DNA of 64,000 nucleotides, taken from contig JALJCQ010000009.1 of assembly GCA_023091665.1 (NCBI GenBank), positions 3,038,001 through 3,102,000 on the forward strand, written 5' to 3'. Origin of the DNA: Pythium myriotylum (Eukaryota > Oomycota > Peronosporomycetes > Pythiales > Pythiaceae). The notes under the pieces are model-generated. The model saw nothing but the letters and a program-made list of their open reading frames with translations. It ran no database searches and was not told the DNA's origin. Below, in pieces: positions 8,869 to 18,475 of the stretch (within the stretch, counting starts at the first letter, position 1; each line of letters starts with the position of its first letter). The position numbers and the translations under genes were made by a program.

Positions 8869-11800
8869 ATGGCGAAACCCAGCGTCACGTACACGGGTCC
8901 GGAGGGGCTCCTTGAGCATGGCCACGAGATTCTCCACGACGACTTCGCCTCACGGGTCGAGAAAGCCCTCGGGAAGACATTACCCCAAATGGAAGTGCGC
9001 GTCAAGGGGCTCTCGTTAACTGAGACCGTCTCCGTCTCCAAGACGGAACAACGACACAACACCATTCTCCACAATTTCAATGGCGTCTTCCAGCCAGGCT
9101 CCATGACGCTCGTCCTCGGTCAGCCAGGCTCAGGCAAATCGTCGCTCCTCAAGGTCCTTGGTGGCCGTTTCCCGTTCTCTCCGAGTGTAACCATGGAAGG
9201 GGATGTGGAATACAACGGTGTGGCACAATCGGTGTTCGGGAAGCGTCTGCCGCAGCTCGTGAGTTACGTACCACAACGTGACAACCACTTCGCGCGGCTC
9301 ACAGTCAAGGAGACCTTCGAGTTTGCCCACGAGTGTTCTGGGTCCCAGCTCTCGGAACGCGACGAGAAGCCCTTCATCGAGAATGGCAACAAAGAGAGCC
9401 TAGAGGCTCTAGAAGCCGCCCGAGCGATCTACAAGCACTACCCCGAGATCGTCACAGACCAACTTGCTCTCAAAAATTGTGAAAACAATATTGTTGGTGA
9501 CGCCATGCTCCGCGGTGTCTCCGGTGGTGAACGCAAGCGTGTCACGACTGGTGAGATGCAGTTCGGTGACAAAGTGGTGACACTGATGGACGAGATCTCG
9601 ACGGGCCTTGATAGCGCGGCGACATTCAACATCGCGAAGACACAGCGCAGCCTGGCCAAGAAGCTCCGCAAGACGGTGGTGATGGCGTTACTGCAGCCAG
9701 CGCCCGAGGTGTTCGCGTTGTTCGACAACCTCATCATCCTTAACGAAGGCTACGTACTCTACCATGGCCCTCGCGAACAGGCGTTGGGGTACTTTGATTC
9801 GCTCGGGTTTTCATGCCCGGCCGACCGAGACGTCGCCGACTACTTGCTGGACTTAGGAACCAGCCAGCAATCGCGGTACGAAGTGCCCGACTTGACCCGC
9901 AAGACGACGATTCCGCGCCGCCCTCAGCACTTTGCTGAGGTCTTTGAGAAGTCGACCATCTTTAACGAGATGATGTCTGAAATGCACGCGCCGCTGGACC
10001 CCACGCGGCAGCACGACCTCGTCCACCACTTTGAGAACGTCCCAGAGTTCCACCTCGATTTCTGGAAAGGCACATGGGCGGTGACCAAGCGTGACTGCAA
10101 GATCTTGTGGCGCAACCGCTCGTACATCGCCGGGCGCGTGATCGTGCTCTTTCTTGTCGCGACGCTGTACTCGACGCTGATTCGGGATTTCGATCCAAAA
10201 GATTCGCAACGTGTGATTGGTACCGTCTTCCCAACGCTGCTCTTCTTCGCGCTCGGCCAGAGAGCGCAGCTGCCGCTCTTCCACGACGCACGAGTCATCT
10301 TCTACAAGCAGAGAGGCGCGAACATGTATCGCACGTCTTCCTACGTCATCTCGACCATGGTGAACCAGCTACCACTCGCCGCGATCGAGGTCACGATCAT
10401 GGGCGTGATCACGTACTTTATCTGCGGCTTTGTCTCGGATTTTTGGGCCTTCATCATCTTCCAGATCACGCTGTATGTGACGTACCTCTCGTTCGTCGGT
10501 TGGTTCTTCTTGCTGTCGGCTATCACACCCAACATCCAAGCTGCGGAGCCGCTCGCGAGTATGTCTATGCTCATCTACATCCTCTTTTCTGGCTTCGTAG
10601 TTCTCCACAAGGACATCCCGGACTACTTTGTGTGGCTCTACTGGTTTAACCCGATTGCTTGGGGTATCCGGACATTATCGATCAACCAGTACAGCAATGA
10701 CTCGTTCGACAAGTGTGTCTACGACGGCGTCAATTATTGCTTGACGTCAGGCAGGAAGATGGGCGATGCGTCTCTCCATCTCTTCGATATTTACACCGAC
10801 AAGTACTGGATCTGGCTCGGCATTTTCTACTTGCTCTTTACGTTCATCGCCTTTATGACAATCGGCGGGTACGCGCTTGAGTACAAGCGCTTCGAGAGAC
10901 CCATTAAAGACACGAATGCACCGGTCGCTAGCAAGAACACAGCCACACCCATTCTTGGCAGCACTTCGGGAAGTTCGGATGCCGGTGATGAGTACGGACT
11001 TGTGGAAACACCGCGAGACCACCGCGTCAACATGCCAGTTCATCCACGCCAGTTCACACCTGTCACACTCGCTTTCAAGGACCTCTGGTACACCGTGCCC
11101 AACCCAAAGAATCCAAAGGAAGATCTCGACTTACTCAAGGGCATTTCGGGCTTTGCAACTCCTGGTAAAATCACCGCATTAATGGGAAGCTCGGGTGCAG
11201 GCAAGACAACGCTAATGGACGTGATCGCGGGACGCAAGACTGGTGGCAAGATTCGCGGAGACATCCTGCTCAACGGACACCCGGCCACCGACCTGGCTAT
11301 TCGACGTGCTACCGGCTACTGTGAGCAAATGGACATCCACGCCGAGGCCACGACGTTCCGCGAGGCGCTCGCCTTCAGCGCGTTCCTTCGCCAAGGAGCT
11401 GAAATCCCGGACGAACAGAAGCACGAGTCGGTCGAAGAGTGCCTGGATCTGTTGGACTTGCGTCCGATCGCTGACAAGCTGGTTCGCGGCAGTTCGGTGG
11501 AACAGATGAAGCGCTTGACGATCGGTGTGGAGCTCGCGGCGCAGCCGAGTATTCTGTTCCTGGACGAGCCGACAAGTGGGTTGGATGCTCGGTCGGCCAA
11601 GATGGTGATGGAAGGCATCCGCAAAGTCGCTGATACCGGTCGCACTGTTGTGTGCACGATCCACCAGCCGTCGACGGATGTGTTCTCGGTGTTTGATAGT
11701 TTGTTGTTGCTGAAGCGTGGTGGTTACCAGGTGTACTTCGGTGATCTGGGTGAGAAGTCGTCGGAGCTCGTGGCCTACTTTGAGGCGATTGAAGGAGTCG

Positions 11801-12876
11801 CTCGCATTACCCCGACCTATAACCCTGCGACTTGGATGCTCGAAGTTATCGGCAACGCTGGTGAGGGTGAGCAGAAGACTATCACTGACTTCGTGGAGTA
11901 CTTCAAGACGAGTGAGAAGGCTGATGCGATGAAGTGGCGACTGAACGAACCTGGAATCGGCCACCCCGCCCAGGGAACAGCTCCTCTCACTTTCAAGAGC
12001 AAGCGTGCAGCGTCCAACCTCACACAGGCCAAACTGTTGTTGCAGCGTTTCTCGGACATGTACATTCGCACACCCCAGTACAATGTTGCCCGTATCGTGG
12101 TGAATATCGTGCTCGCGCTGATCATCGGCTTCACATTCTTCGACGCCGACTTCATCACATTCCAAGACATCAACTCCAGCGTCGGCATGATCTTTACGAC
12201 CTCGGTTTTCATCGGCGGTGTGTCGTTCGATAGCGTGAGGCCGATCTCTATGGAGAGCCGCAACATCTACTACCGCGAGCGAGCATCGCAAACGTACAAC
12301 GCGTTATGGTACTTCATCGGTGGGTCACTCGTCGAGATCCCGTACGTGTTTGCCTCGACGCTGGGCTTCACGGCCATCTTCTTCCCAATTGTGGGCTTCC
12401 GCGGCTTCGCCAAGTTCGTACTCTACTGGTTCCACATGTCAACGTTCGTGCTCATCCAGACGTATCTCGGTCAGCTGCTCGCATTCGTGCTGCCAACGCT
12501 TGAGGTCTCGGCAACTTTCAGCATTCTCTTCATCGCAATCTTCTTCCTTTTCTCGGGCTTTAACCCGCCGGCGAGCCAGATGCCAGACACGCACAAGTGG
12601 ATCTACTACATCACGCCACCGACGTACCCGATCTCGATCTTGTCTGGACTCGTCTTCGGTGAGTGCGACTCAGCGTCCGACATCGGCTGCCAGGTGATGC
12701 AGCAGACGCCGCCAACGCTACCCCAGGGCTTGACGGTCAAGAAATATCTCGACTCAGTCTTTGAGATTCGTCGAAGCGACATGTGGGAGTACTTTGGCAT
12801 CATGATCGCGTTTATCGTCGTCATTCGTCTGCTCGCGCTTCTGGCGCTGCGCTTTATCAACCACCAGAAGAAGTAA
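8869..12876 (+). CDS. PDR-3: full-size ABCG (PDR) transporter, group I
   Basis: 1335 residues, one exon. The ATG is the first after a good Inr. NBD1 Walker A GQPGSGKSS is at 84-92, with VSGGERKR and LMDEISTGLD downstream and Gln in the H-loop place. NBD2 Walker A GSSGAGKTT is at 773-781, followed by GSSVEQMKR, FLDEPTSGLD and TIHQPS. Both membrane domains are complete, with FYKQRGANMYRTSSYV in TMD1 and YYRERASQTYNALWYF in TMD2. The tail is NHQKK. The linker before NBD2 carries SSDAGDEY and TPR. The likely role is ATP-driven export at the plasma membrane; the substrate is not predictable. NBD2 is nearly identical in protein and DNA to that of PDR-2, while the linker and membrane domains have drifted. 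This suggests exchange limited to the ATPase region. Confidence 0.95.
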   Translation: MAKPSVTYTGPEGLLEHGHEILHDDFASRVEKALGKTLPQMEVRVKGLSLTETVSVSKTEQRHNTILHNFNGVFQPGSMTLVLGQPGSGKSSLLKVLGGRFPFSPSVTMEGDVEYNGVAQSVFGKRLPQLVSYVPQRDNHFARLTVKETFEFAHECSGSQLSERDEKPFIENGNKESLEALEAARAIYKHYPEIVTDQLALKNCENNIVGDAMLRGVSGGERKRVTTGEMQFGDKVVTLMDEISTGLDSAATFNIAKTQRSLAKKLRKTVVMALLQPAPEVFALFDNLIILNEGYVLYHGPREQALGYFDSLGFSCPADRDVADYLLDLGTSQQSRYEVPDLTRKTTIPRRPQHFAEVFEKSTIFNEMMSEMHAPLDPTRQHDLVHHFENVPEFHLDFWKGTWAVTKRDCKILWRNRSYIAGRVIVLFLVATLYSTLIRDFDPKDSQRVIGTVFPTLLFFALGQRAQLPLFHDARVIFYKQRGANMYRTSSYVISTMVNQLPLAAIEVTIMGVITYFICGFVSDFWAFIIFQITLYVTYLSFVGWFFLLSAITPNIQAAEPLASMSMLIYILFSGFVVLHKDIPDYFVWLYWFNPIAWGIRTLSINQYSNDSFDKCVYDGVNYCLTSGRKMGDASLHLFDIYTDKYWIWLGIFYLLFTFIAFMTIGGYALEYKRFERPIKDTNAPVASKNTATPILGSTSGSSDAGDEYGLVETPRDHRVNMPVHPRQFTPVTLAFKDLWYTVPNPKNPKEDLDLLKGISGFATPGKITALMGSSGAGKTTLMDVIAGRKTGGKIRGDILLNGHPATDLAIRRATGYCEQMDIHAEATTFREALAFSAFLRQGAEIPDEQKHESVEECLDLLDLRPIADKLVRGSSVEQMKRLTIGVELAAQPSILFLDEPTSGLDARSAKMVMEGIRKVADTGRTVVCTIHQPSTDVFSVFDSLLLLKRGGYQVYFGDLGEKSSELVAYFEAIEGVARITPTYNPATWMLEVIGNAGEGEQKTITDFVEYFKTSEKADAMKWRLNEPGIGHPAQGTAPLTFKSKRAASNLTQAKLLLQRFSDMYIRTPQYNVARIVVNIVLALIIGFTFFDADFITFQDINSSVGMIFTTSVFIGGVSFDSVRPISMESRNIYYRERASQTYNALWYFIGGSLVEIPYVFASTLGFTAIFFPIVGFRGFAKFVLYWFHMSTFVLIQTYLGQLLAFVLPTLEVSATFSILFIAIFFLFSGFNPPASQMPDTHKWIYYITPPTYPISILSGLVFGECDSASDIGCQVMQQTPPTLPQGLTVKKYLDSVFEIRRSDMWEYFGIMIAFIVVIRLLALLALRFINHQKK

Positions 12877-12969
12877 GCACTGAACACTTGAATAGATATT
12901 GCTTTGGACGCAGGACTTGTCGCCTGGATATGATATAAGTGGTATTGAGCGTGAGAAGCCGAAGTGGCG

Positions 12970-13008
12970 TTTAATTCTAATTAAACCCATTCCTTGAAAG
13001 GAATGGGT
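12970..13008. repeat. Two adjacent short hairpins in the PDR-3 3' flank
   Basis: TTTAATT/AATTAAA (12970-12976 and 12979-12985) is followed immediately by an 11-bp perfect stem, ACCCATTCCTT/AAGGAATGGGT (12985-12995 and 12998-13008), with a 2-base GA gap. Both would form in RNA or single-stranded DNA. They could mark the transcript end or be a chance palindrome pair. Confidence 0.7.
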
Positions 13009-13605
13009 GTACCTCTCCTTGGCAAGCGTGGGTTCTTCCCATTCTGCCTTTCTTTGATTCCATGATACAGAAACATTCCCCACGCCACAGTCGAGTTTAC
13101 TTTCGTTTTGAGAATGTGGATTCAAACGATAAGAGTGACCAGTGCGCACACGACACTGCAAGCTTCGTTGTAGGTTCACCGACTCGCTCCAGCGAAAAAA
13201 CTTCCCAAAGAAGCCTCAAATAGACACAATTTGCGTACGGTACGCTTCGCTGAGGGGACGACTTCCTTGGAGAGTTGTGATACGGTAGAGTTTGCATCCA
13301 CGTGCCTTAGGGTTCATCGCGATGCGTGGCAAGGATGACGGCAATGACGAAGTGGTGTCCAGTGCGTTCCGTCGATGTGAAGTTGGGTTCAAGACACGCA
13401 ACAGTGCCCCTGGGTGGGGAAGTGGCAGCATTCCGGAGCAAACAGCTCGAGTTGTTCTTTTAGTGGCAGATGGTGCATGAAGCGCCCAGCCATAATGGGG
13501 TTACGCAACATGGCTCTCACATTGACCAGTCGCGCTTGCCATCATACGATCATGCCACTTCCACGGTGGCACAAACAAGATCGAAGCCTTCTTGATCAAA
13601 CTTTG

Positions 13606-13725
13606 TAAATGCATAAAATGTACAACTAATACTATATTTGTTAACGTTATGTACTTATTGTTAAGTAGAATACATATTATTAGTATATATTTTATAAAAT
13701 ATATTGTATCATATTTCACTGTGCA
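13606..13725. other. AT-rich island
   Basis: Roughly 120 bp of strongly A+T-rich sequence with repeated ATA/TATA runs, unlike the surrounding spacer. No coding signal is credible. It could be a decayed insertion, a replication or matrix-type element, or an organelle-derived fragment; none of these can be shown here. Confidence 0.6.
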
Positions 13726-13945
13726 CAAGGATTACTCGTGTTTTGAAGGGGTACGTGGCGAATAATATGTATCTTGAGAGGCACCTAGCCCTCGCTCGAA
13801 TCTCATCTCATCTCATCTTTCCAAGTGAACCGTCGTCAGGAGGATCCAACACGCTCATCTTCAGCGAGAGAATGGTACAGTAGCGAGGAGCTCACAATCC
13901 GATTAGCGATCTTCCCCAGACGAGCTTATCCGAATTGAAGGCACC

Positions 13946-16900
13946 ATGGTCGTCGACGCGAAAGATGGAGGAGAGGCTCACCAGGTCCTCATCGACTACT
14001 CATCCTCCACTGGGCTTCTCCAGCGGGGACACGAGGCACTACATGGCGACTACGCCATTCGGGTCGAGAAAGCTTTGAGCAACGGACTGCCGCAGATGGA
14101 GATCCGTGCCAAGCATGTCTCGCTCTCGGTTCAAGTTGTCGCGAACCCAAACCAAGACGACGCGGCCTCTCGTGAGCTCCCGACCCTCGCAAACGTGGTC
14201 AAGCAGTCCCTGCGTGGATTTGGCCGACGTAACCACGAGAAACACGTGAGCAAGACTATTCTCCACGATATCTGCGGCATCTTCAAGCCAGGCACCATGA
14301 CGCTCGTCCTTGGTCAACCAGGCTCGGGAAAATCGTCGCTACTCAAAGCGCTCAGCGGCCAGTTCCCTTTGGCCAAGCATGTAACAATCGACGGAACAAT
14401 CTCATACAATGGCATCGATCAAGACAGCGTCGTCAAACTGCTTCCGCCATTCGTGAGCTACGTACCCCAGCGAGATCGCCATTTCTCCACATTGACAGTG
14501 AAGGAGACACTCGCGTTCGCCCACCGCTGCTGCGGTGCCGACCTGACGCCGCAGGACGAGAAACATTTCACGGGCGGTTCGCCGACTGACAACGCTACTG
14601 CCCTCGAGGCAGCACGCGCGCTCTACCGCCACTACCCGGACATCGTGACAGACAAACTTGGCCTTGGACATTGTCAGGACACGCTCATCGGTGATGCTTT
14701 GCTGCGAGGCGTGTCTGGTGGCGAGCGAAAGCGTGTGACGATCGGTGAGATGGAGTTTGGCGACAAGTTCGCGCTTTTCATGGACGAAGTGACCACTGGT
14801 CTCGACAGCGCAGCGGCCTTCGACATTGTCAAGGCGCAGCGCAGTCTCGCCAAGACGCTCCGCAAGACTGTCGTCATGGCGCTGCTGCAGCCGACGCCCG
14901 AGGTCTTTGAGCTGTTTGATAACGTGTTGGTTCTGAACGAAGGCTACGTCATGTACCATGGCCCTTGTACCCAAGCTGTCGGGTACTTTGAGTCACTAGG
15001 ATTTCCTCGAGCCCCCGACTGTGCAATCGCCGATTATTTTATGGATCTTGGAACTCCGCAACAGACCAAGCACGAGAGCGGACAGAAACCCAGCCGCCCC
15101 CGATTGCCAGTTGAGTTTGCAGCGATCTTTACAGAGTCATCGATGTTCGCGGCGATAATGGAGGAGCTGGAACAACCCATCGACGACACACTCGAAGACG
15201 AGATGCGAACGCGGTTTGATTCGAAGCCAAGTTTTCATCTTGGGCTCTGGGACAGCGTGTGGGTTCTCACGGAGCGAGAACTCAAGGTCACGTGGCGCAA
15301 TCGCCCGTACATGCTCGGTCGAGCCGCCGTGGTGATCGTGATTGGGCTCATCTACTCGACTTTATTTTACGACTTTGACCCCAAAAACGTCCAGATTGTG
15401 ATGGGAACCATCTTCCCAGCGGTGCTTTTCTTTTCGCTGGGGCAGAGTGCCCACCTGCCGCTCTTCATGGAGGCGCGAACGATCTTTTACAAGCAGCGAG
15501 CTGCTAATTTCTTTCGTACATCAGCATACGTTGTCGCGACTGCGCTCAACCAGGTGCCACTGGCAGTACTCGAGTCGCTGATCTTCGGCGTCCTCGTCTA
15601 TTGGATGTGTGGCTTCACAGTCGACATCAGCTCGTTTTTGATCTTCGAGTTCATTCTCGTAGTTACCAGTCTCGCATTCTCTGCGTGGTTCTTCTTGCTC
15701 TCGGCCGCATCGCCCAGCATTCACGTTGCGGAACCGCTGGGTATGCTGTCGATTCTGTTTTATATCCTTTTCGCGGGCTTCATCGTCGTCCACAAGAACA
15801 TCCCGGTCTACTTGGAGTGGGCTTACTGGCTGAATCCGATTTCATGGGCCGTGCGCAGTCTCGCGATCAATGAGTACGGCAATGAACGCTACGGTGGCTG
15901 TGTGTTTGACGGCATCGATTACTGTGCTCAGTACGGATCGACCATGGGGGTGGCCTCGCTTAAGACTTACGATGTCTACACGGACTCGGCGTGGATCTGG
16001 CTTGGGGCCGTGTTCATGGTGGTCTCGTTCGTGGTCTTCATGAGCCTGGCTGGCGTTGTGCTCGAGTACTGTCGCTTTGATAGCCACGACGACGCTGGTG
16101 TACCTGCTGATCAGCTTCCACCAACTGTCGACGGAAGCTTGGACAAGGCAGATATGAGTGAGTACCACATGGTCAGAACGCCACGAGCGATCACAGTTGA
16201 TGTGAGTGAAGCTGTTGACCAGCGCCCGTTCGTACCCGTGACGTTGACCTTCACGGAGCTGAGTTACTCGGTGCCACACCCGACGGACAAAGCGCAAGAC
16301 CTCGAACTCCTGAAGAATATATCGGGGTTTGCTTTGCCTGGCACGATGACGGCGCTGATGGGTAGCTCAGGTGCCGGCAAGACCACGTTGATGGATGTCA
16401 TTGCCGGTCGCAAGACTGGCGGCAAGATCCGAGGCCATATCCTTTTGAACGGGCACGAAGCCACCGACTTGGCTATTCGTCGCTGTACTGGCTACTGCGA
16501 GCAGACAGATATCCATTCTGAAGCAGCGACTATCCGTGAGGCGTTGACGTTCAGCGCGTTCTTGCGCCAGGACGCTTGCGTGTCTGAGAGCCAGAAGCAC
16601 GAGTCCGTGGAAGAGTGTCTCGACTTGCTAGACCTTCGTCCGATCGCCGACAAGATCATTCGTGGGAGCTCAGTCGAACAAATGAAGCGCCTCTCAATTG
16701 GTGTGGAGCTCGCGGCCCAGCCCAGCGTGCTGTTTCTGGATGAGCCCACCAGCGGCCTTGACGCTCGGTCCGCCAAGGTGATCATGGACGGCGTCCGCAA
16801 GGTCGCCAATACAGGTCGCACAGTTGTCTGTACGATTCATCAACCATCGTGGGAAGTGTTTCAGGTCTTCGATAGCCTGCTACTGCTCAAGCGTGGGGGA

Positions 16901-18043
16901 GAGATGGTGTACTTTGGCGAACTCGGGACAGACGCAAGAGAGATGGTCGAATATTTTGAGTCGATTGACGGAGTCCCGAGGCTCCCGAGTCAATCGAACC
17001 CGGCGACGTGGATGCTTGAGATCATTGGAGCAGGCGTGGACACAAACGCCCGGCAGTCTCATGACTTAAATTTCGTCGCGGAATTCAATTCGAGCCAGAA
17101 GAAGGCGTCAATGGAACAGAAGCTGGTCGCGTCGCTCACACCTGGACCAGTCTTGGATTTCACCCGGAAGCGAGCAGCATCCAACTATGTTCAGGCCAAG
17201 TTTCTGATCCTGCGGTTCTGGCGGATGTACTGGCGCTCGCCCGAATACAACTTCACGCGCTTTATTGTCAACATCGCGCTCGGTGTTTTCTTCGGTCTCA
17301 CGTTTTACGGCACGGAGTACACGACCTACCAGGGCATCAACGCCGGCGTCGGCATGGTCTTTACCGCTGCGGTCTTCGTCGGCGTCGTGACTTTCACGAG
17401 CATACCTCCGATATCGATCCAGGACCGGAATGCGTTCTATCGTGAGCGCGCAGCCCAGACGTACAACGCGTTCTGGTACTTCGTCGGCGCAACGCTCGCT
17501 GAGATCCCGTACGTCTTCGTCAACACGCTGGTCTTTACAGCGATCTTCCTCCCGATGATCGGTATCTCTGGCGCAGAGAGATATCTACTCTTTTGGATCC
17601 ACATGTCGGTGCACGTGCTGCTTCAAGCGTACATGGGCCAGTTCCTCGCGTATGCACTGCCGTCGCTCGAAGTCGCCACGTCGATCGGTATCATGGTCAC
17701 ATCCATCTTCTTCCTCTTCATGGGCTTCAACCCGCCAGCGAGCCAGCTGCCCAGCGGGTACAAGTGGTTGTATTACGCATCGCCACCTACGTACTCGCTC
17801 GCGATCCTGGCCTCGGTCGTCTTTGGGGAGTGCTCTTCCCCGTCCGATATAGGCTGCAAGCTGCTGCTCGAGACCCCAGCGACACTTCCTCCTGACATCA
17901 CAGTCCGTCAATATCTCTCGATCGTCTTCCTCTTTGAACGCAATGAGCTGTGGAAGAACTTTGCCATTGTCATCGGCTGCATCGCGCTCTTCTCACTGCT
18001 GCGCTTGATTGCGCTGCGATTCATTAGCCACCGCAAGAATTGA
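13946..18043 (+). CDS. PDR-4: full-size ABCG (PDR) transporter, group II
   Basis: 1365 residues, one exon, ATG start. Relative to group I it has a longer N-terminal segment (about 30 extra residues before NBD1, containing SRELPTLANVVK). NBD1 Walker A GQPGSGKSS is at 123-131, the signature reads VSGGERKRVTIGEM, and Walker B reads LFMDEVTTGLD where most neighbours have ISTGLD. NBD2 Walker A GSSGAGKTT is at 806-814 and the signature is GSSVEQMKRLSIG. The TMD2 motif is FYRERAAQTYNAFWYF and the tail is SHRKN, unlike the NHQKR of most copies. The linker keeps EYHMVRTPR. It is probably a plasma-membrane exporter of hydrophobic compounds. It is the most diverged complete copy in the middle of the array and shows no obvious recent exchange tract. 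Confidence 0.94.
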   Translation: MVVDAKDGGEAHQVLIDYSSSTGLLQRGHEALHGDYAIRVEKALSNGLPQMEIRAKHVSLSVQVVANPNQDDAASRELPTLANVVKQSLRGFGRRNHEKHVSKTILHDICGIFKPGTMTLVLGQPGSGKSSLLKALSGQFPLAKHVTIDGTISYNGIDQDSVVKLLPPFVSYVPQRDRHFSTLTVKETLAFAHRCCGADLTPQDEKHFTGGSPTDNATALEAARALYRHYPDIVTDKLGLGHCQDTLIGDALLRGVSGGERKRVTIGEMEFGDKFALFMDEVTTGLDSAAAFDIVKAQRSLAKTLRKTVVMALLQPTPEVFELFDNVLVLNEGYVMYHGPCTQAVGYFESLGFPRAPDCAIADYFMDLGTPQQTKHESGQKPSRPRLPVEFAAIFTESSMFAAIMEELEQPIDDTLEDEMRTRFDSKPSFHLGLWDSVWVLTERELKVTWRNRPYMLGRAAVVIVIGLIYSTLFYDFDPKNVQIVMGTIFPAVLFFSLGQSAHLPLFMEARTIFYKQRAANFFRTSAYVVATALNQVPLAVLESLIFGVLVYWMCGFTVDISSFLIFEFILVVTSLAFSAWFFLLSAASPSIHVAEPLGMLSILFYILFAGFIVVHKNIPVYLEWAYWLNPISWAVRSLAINEYGNERYGGCVFDGIDYCAQYGSTMGVASLKTYDVYTDSAWIWLGAVFMVVSFVVFMSLAGVVLEYCRFDSHDDAGVPADQLPPTVDGSLDKADMSEYHMVRTPRAITVDVSEAVDQRPFVPVTLTFTELSYSVPHPTDKAQDLELLKNISGFALPGTMTALMGSSGAGKTTLMDVIAGRKTGGKIRGHILLNGHEATDLAIRRCTGYCEQTDIHSEAATIREALTFSAFLRQDACVSESQKHESVEECLDLLDLRPIADKIIRGSSVEQMKRLSIGVELAAQPSVLFLDEPTSGLDARSAKVIMDGVRKVANTGRTVVCTIHQPSWEVFQVFDSLLLLKRGGEMVYFGELGTDAREMVEYFESIDGVPRLPSQSNPATWMLEIIGAGVDTNARQSHDLNFVAEFNSSQKKASMEQKLVASLTPGPVLDFTRKRAASNYVQAKFLILRFWRMYWRSPEYNFTRFIVNIALGVFFGLTFYGTEYTTYQGINAGVGMVFTAAVFVGVVTFTSIPPISIQDRNAFYRERAAQTYNAFWYFVGATLAEIPYVFVNTLVFTAIFLPMIGISGAERYLLFWIHMSVHVLLQAYMGQFLAYALPSLEVATSIGIMVTSIFFLFMGFNPPASQLPSGYKWLYYASPPTYSLAILASVVFGECSSPSDIGCKLLLETPATLPPDITVRQYLSIVFLFERNELWKNFAIVIGCIALFSLLRLIALRFISHRKN

Positions 18044-18475
18044 GTCCGTAGTTGATCTTCACGTCTCTTTTACACGCGCAATAACTTCCTTAAAAAATGT
18101 CTCTTGAAATCGGAAGACAGCGTGAATCAGCTGGATCGATTGCTCCGTTATGAGCAGCACTTGAACACGTCGATTACGACGATGGCATAGTTGTCCCCAT
18201 GTCGATTACAAATCGCCGTCATCGGGCGTGGGCGTGAAGGTGGCTACAGTAGCTGGTGATTGGCTGGAGCATTCGCTTGTCCGATCACAACAATCACAGA
18301 CGTGTCGTGATCGCCGTCATCAGCATGTGAATGATGATACTGATGACCTTTTTATGCGCAAGTAGGGAGTTGAGACCGTCTCCTTGCTTCCTGCTGAGAA
18401 GGACCACAACAATTTCCGCCCAATTCCGGCCAAGCCTTGTCGATTCTTCCGCGAACCCGTTGCAGCGATCGCGAA
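18044..18475. other. Spacer PDR-4/PDR-5
   Basis: 430 bp, no gene seen. The first 100 bases are T-rich and likely the 3' UTR of PDR-4. CAATTTCCG at 18410-18418 resembles the FPR element, about 60 nt before the PDR-5 ATG, but without a clear Inr in front. Confidence 0.55.

Larger units (their letters stand above)
12877..13945. other. Spacer PDR-3/PDR-4 with two hairpins and an AT-rich island
   Basis: About 1.07 kb, no gene recognised. Two adjacent hairpins lie at 12970-13008, about 95-130 nt past the stop. An AT-rich island of about 120 bp (13606-13725) interrupts otherwise mixed sequence. (TCTCA)3 is at 13801-13815. A possible weak Inr, GCTCATCTT, is at 13853, followed by a three-codon upstream frame at 13872. 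Confidence 0.6.

Noticed and set aside
13501..13728. Hydrophobic frame in the AT-rich island as a mitochondrial gene piece
   Set aside because: The hydrophobic residues follow from AT-rich codons alone; no known mitochondrial protein was recognised.
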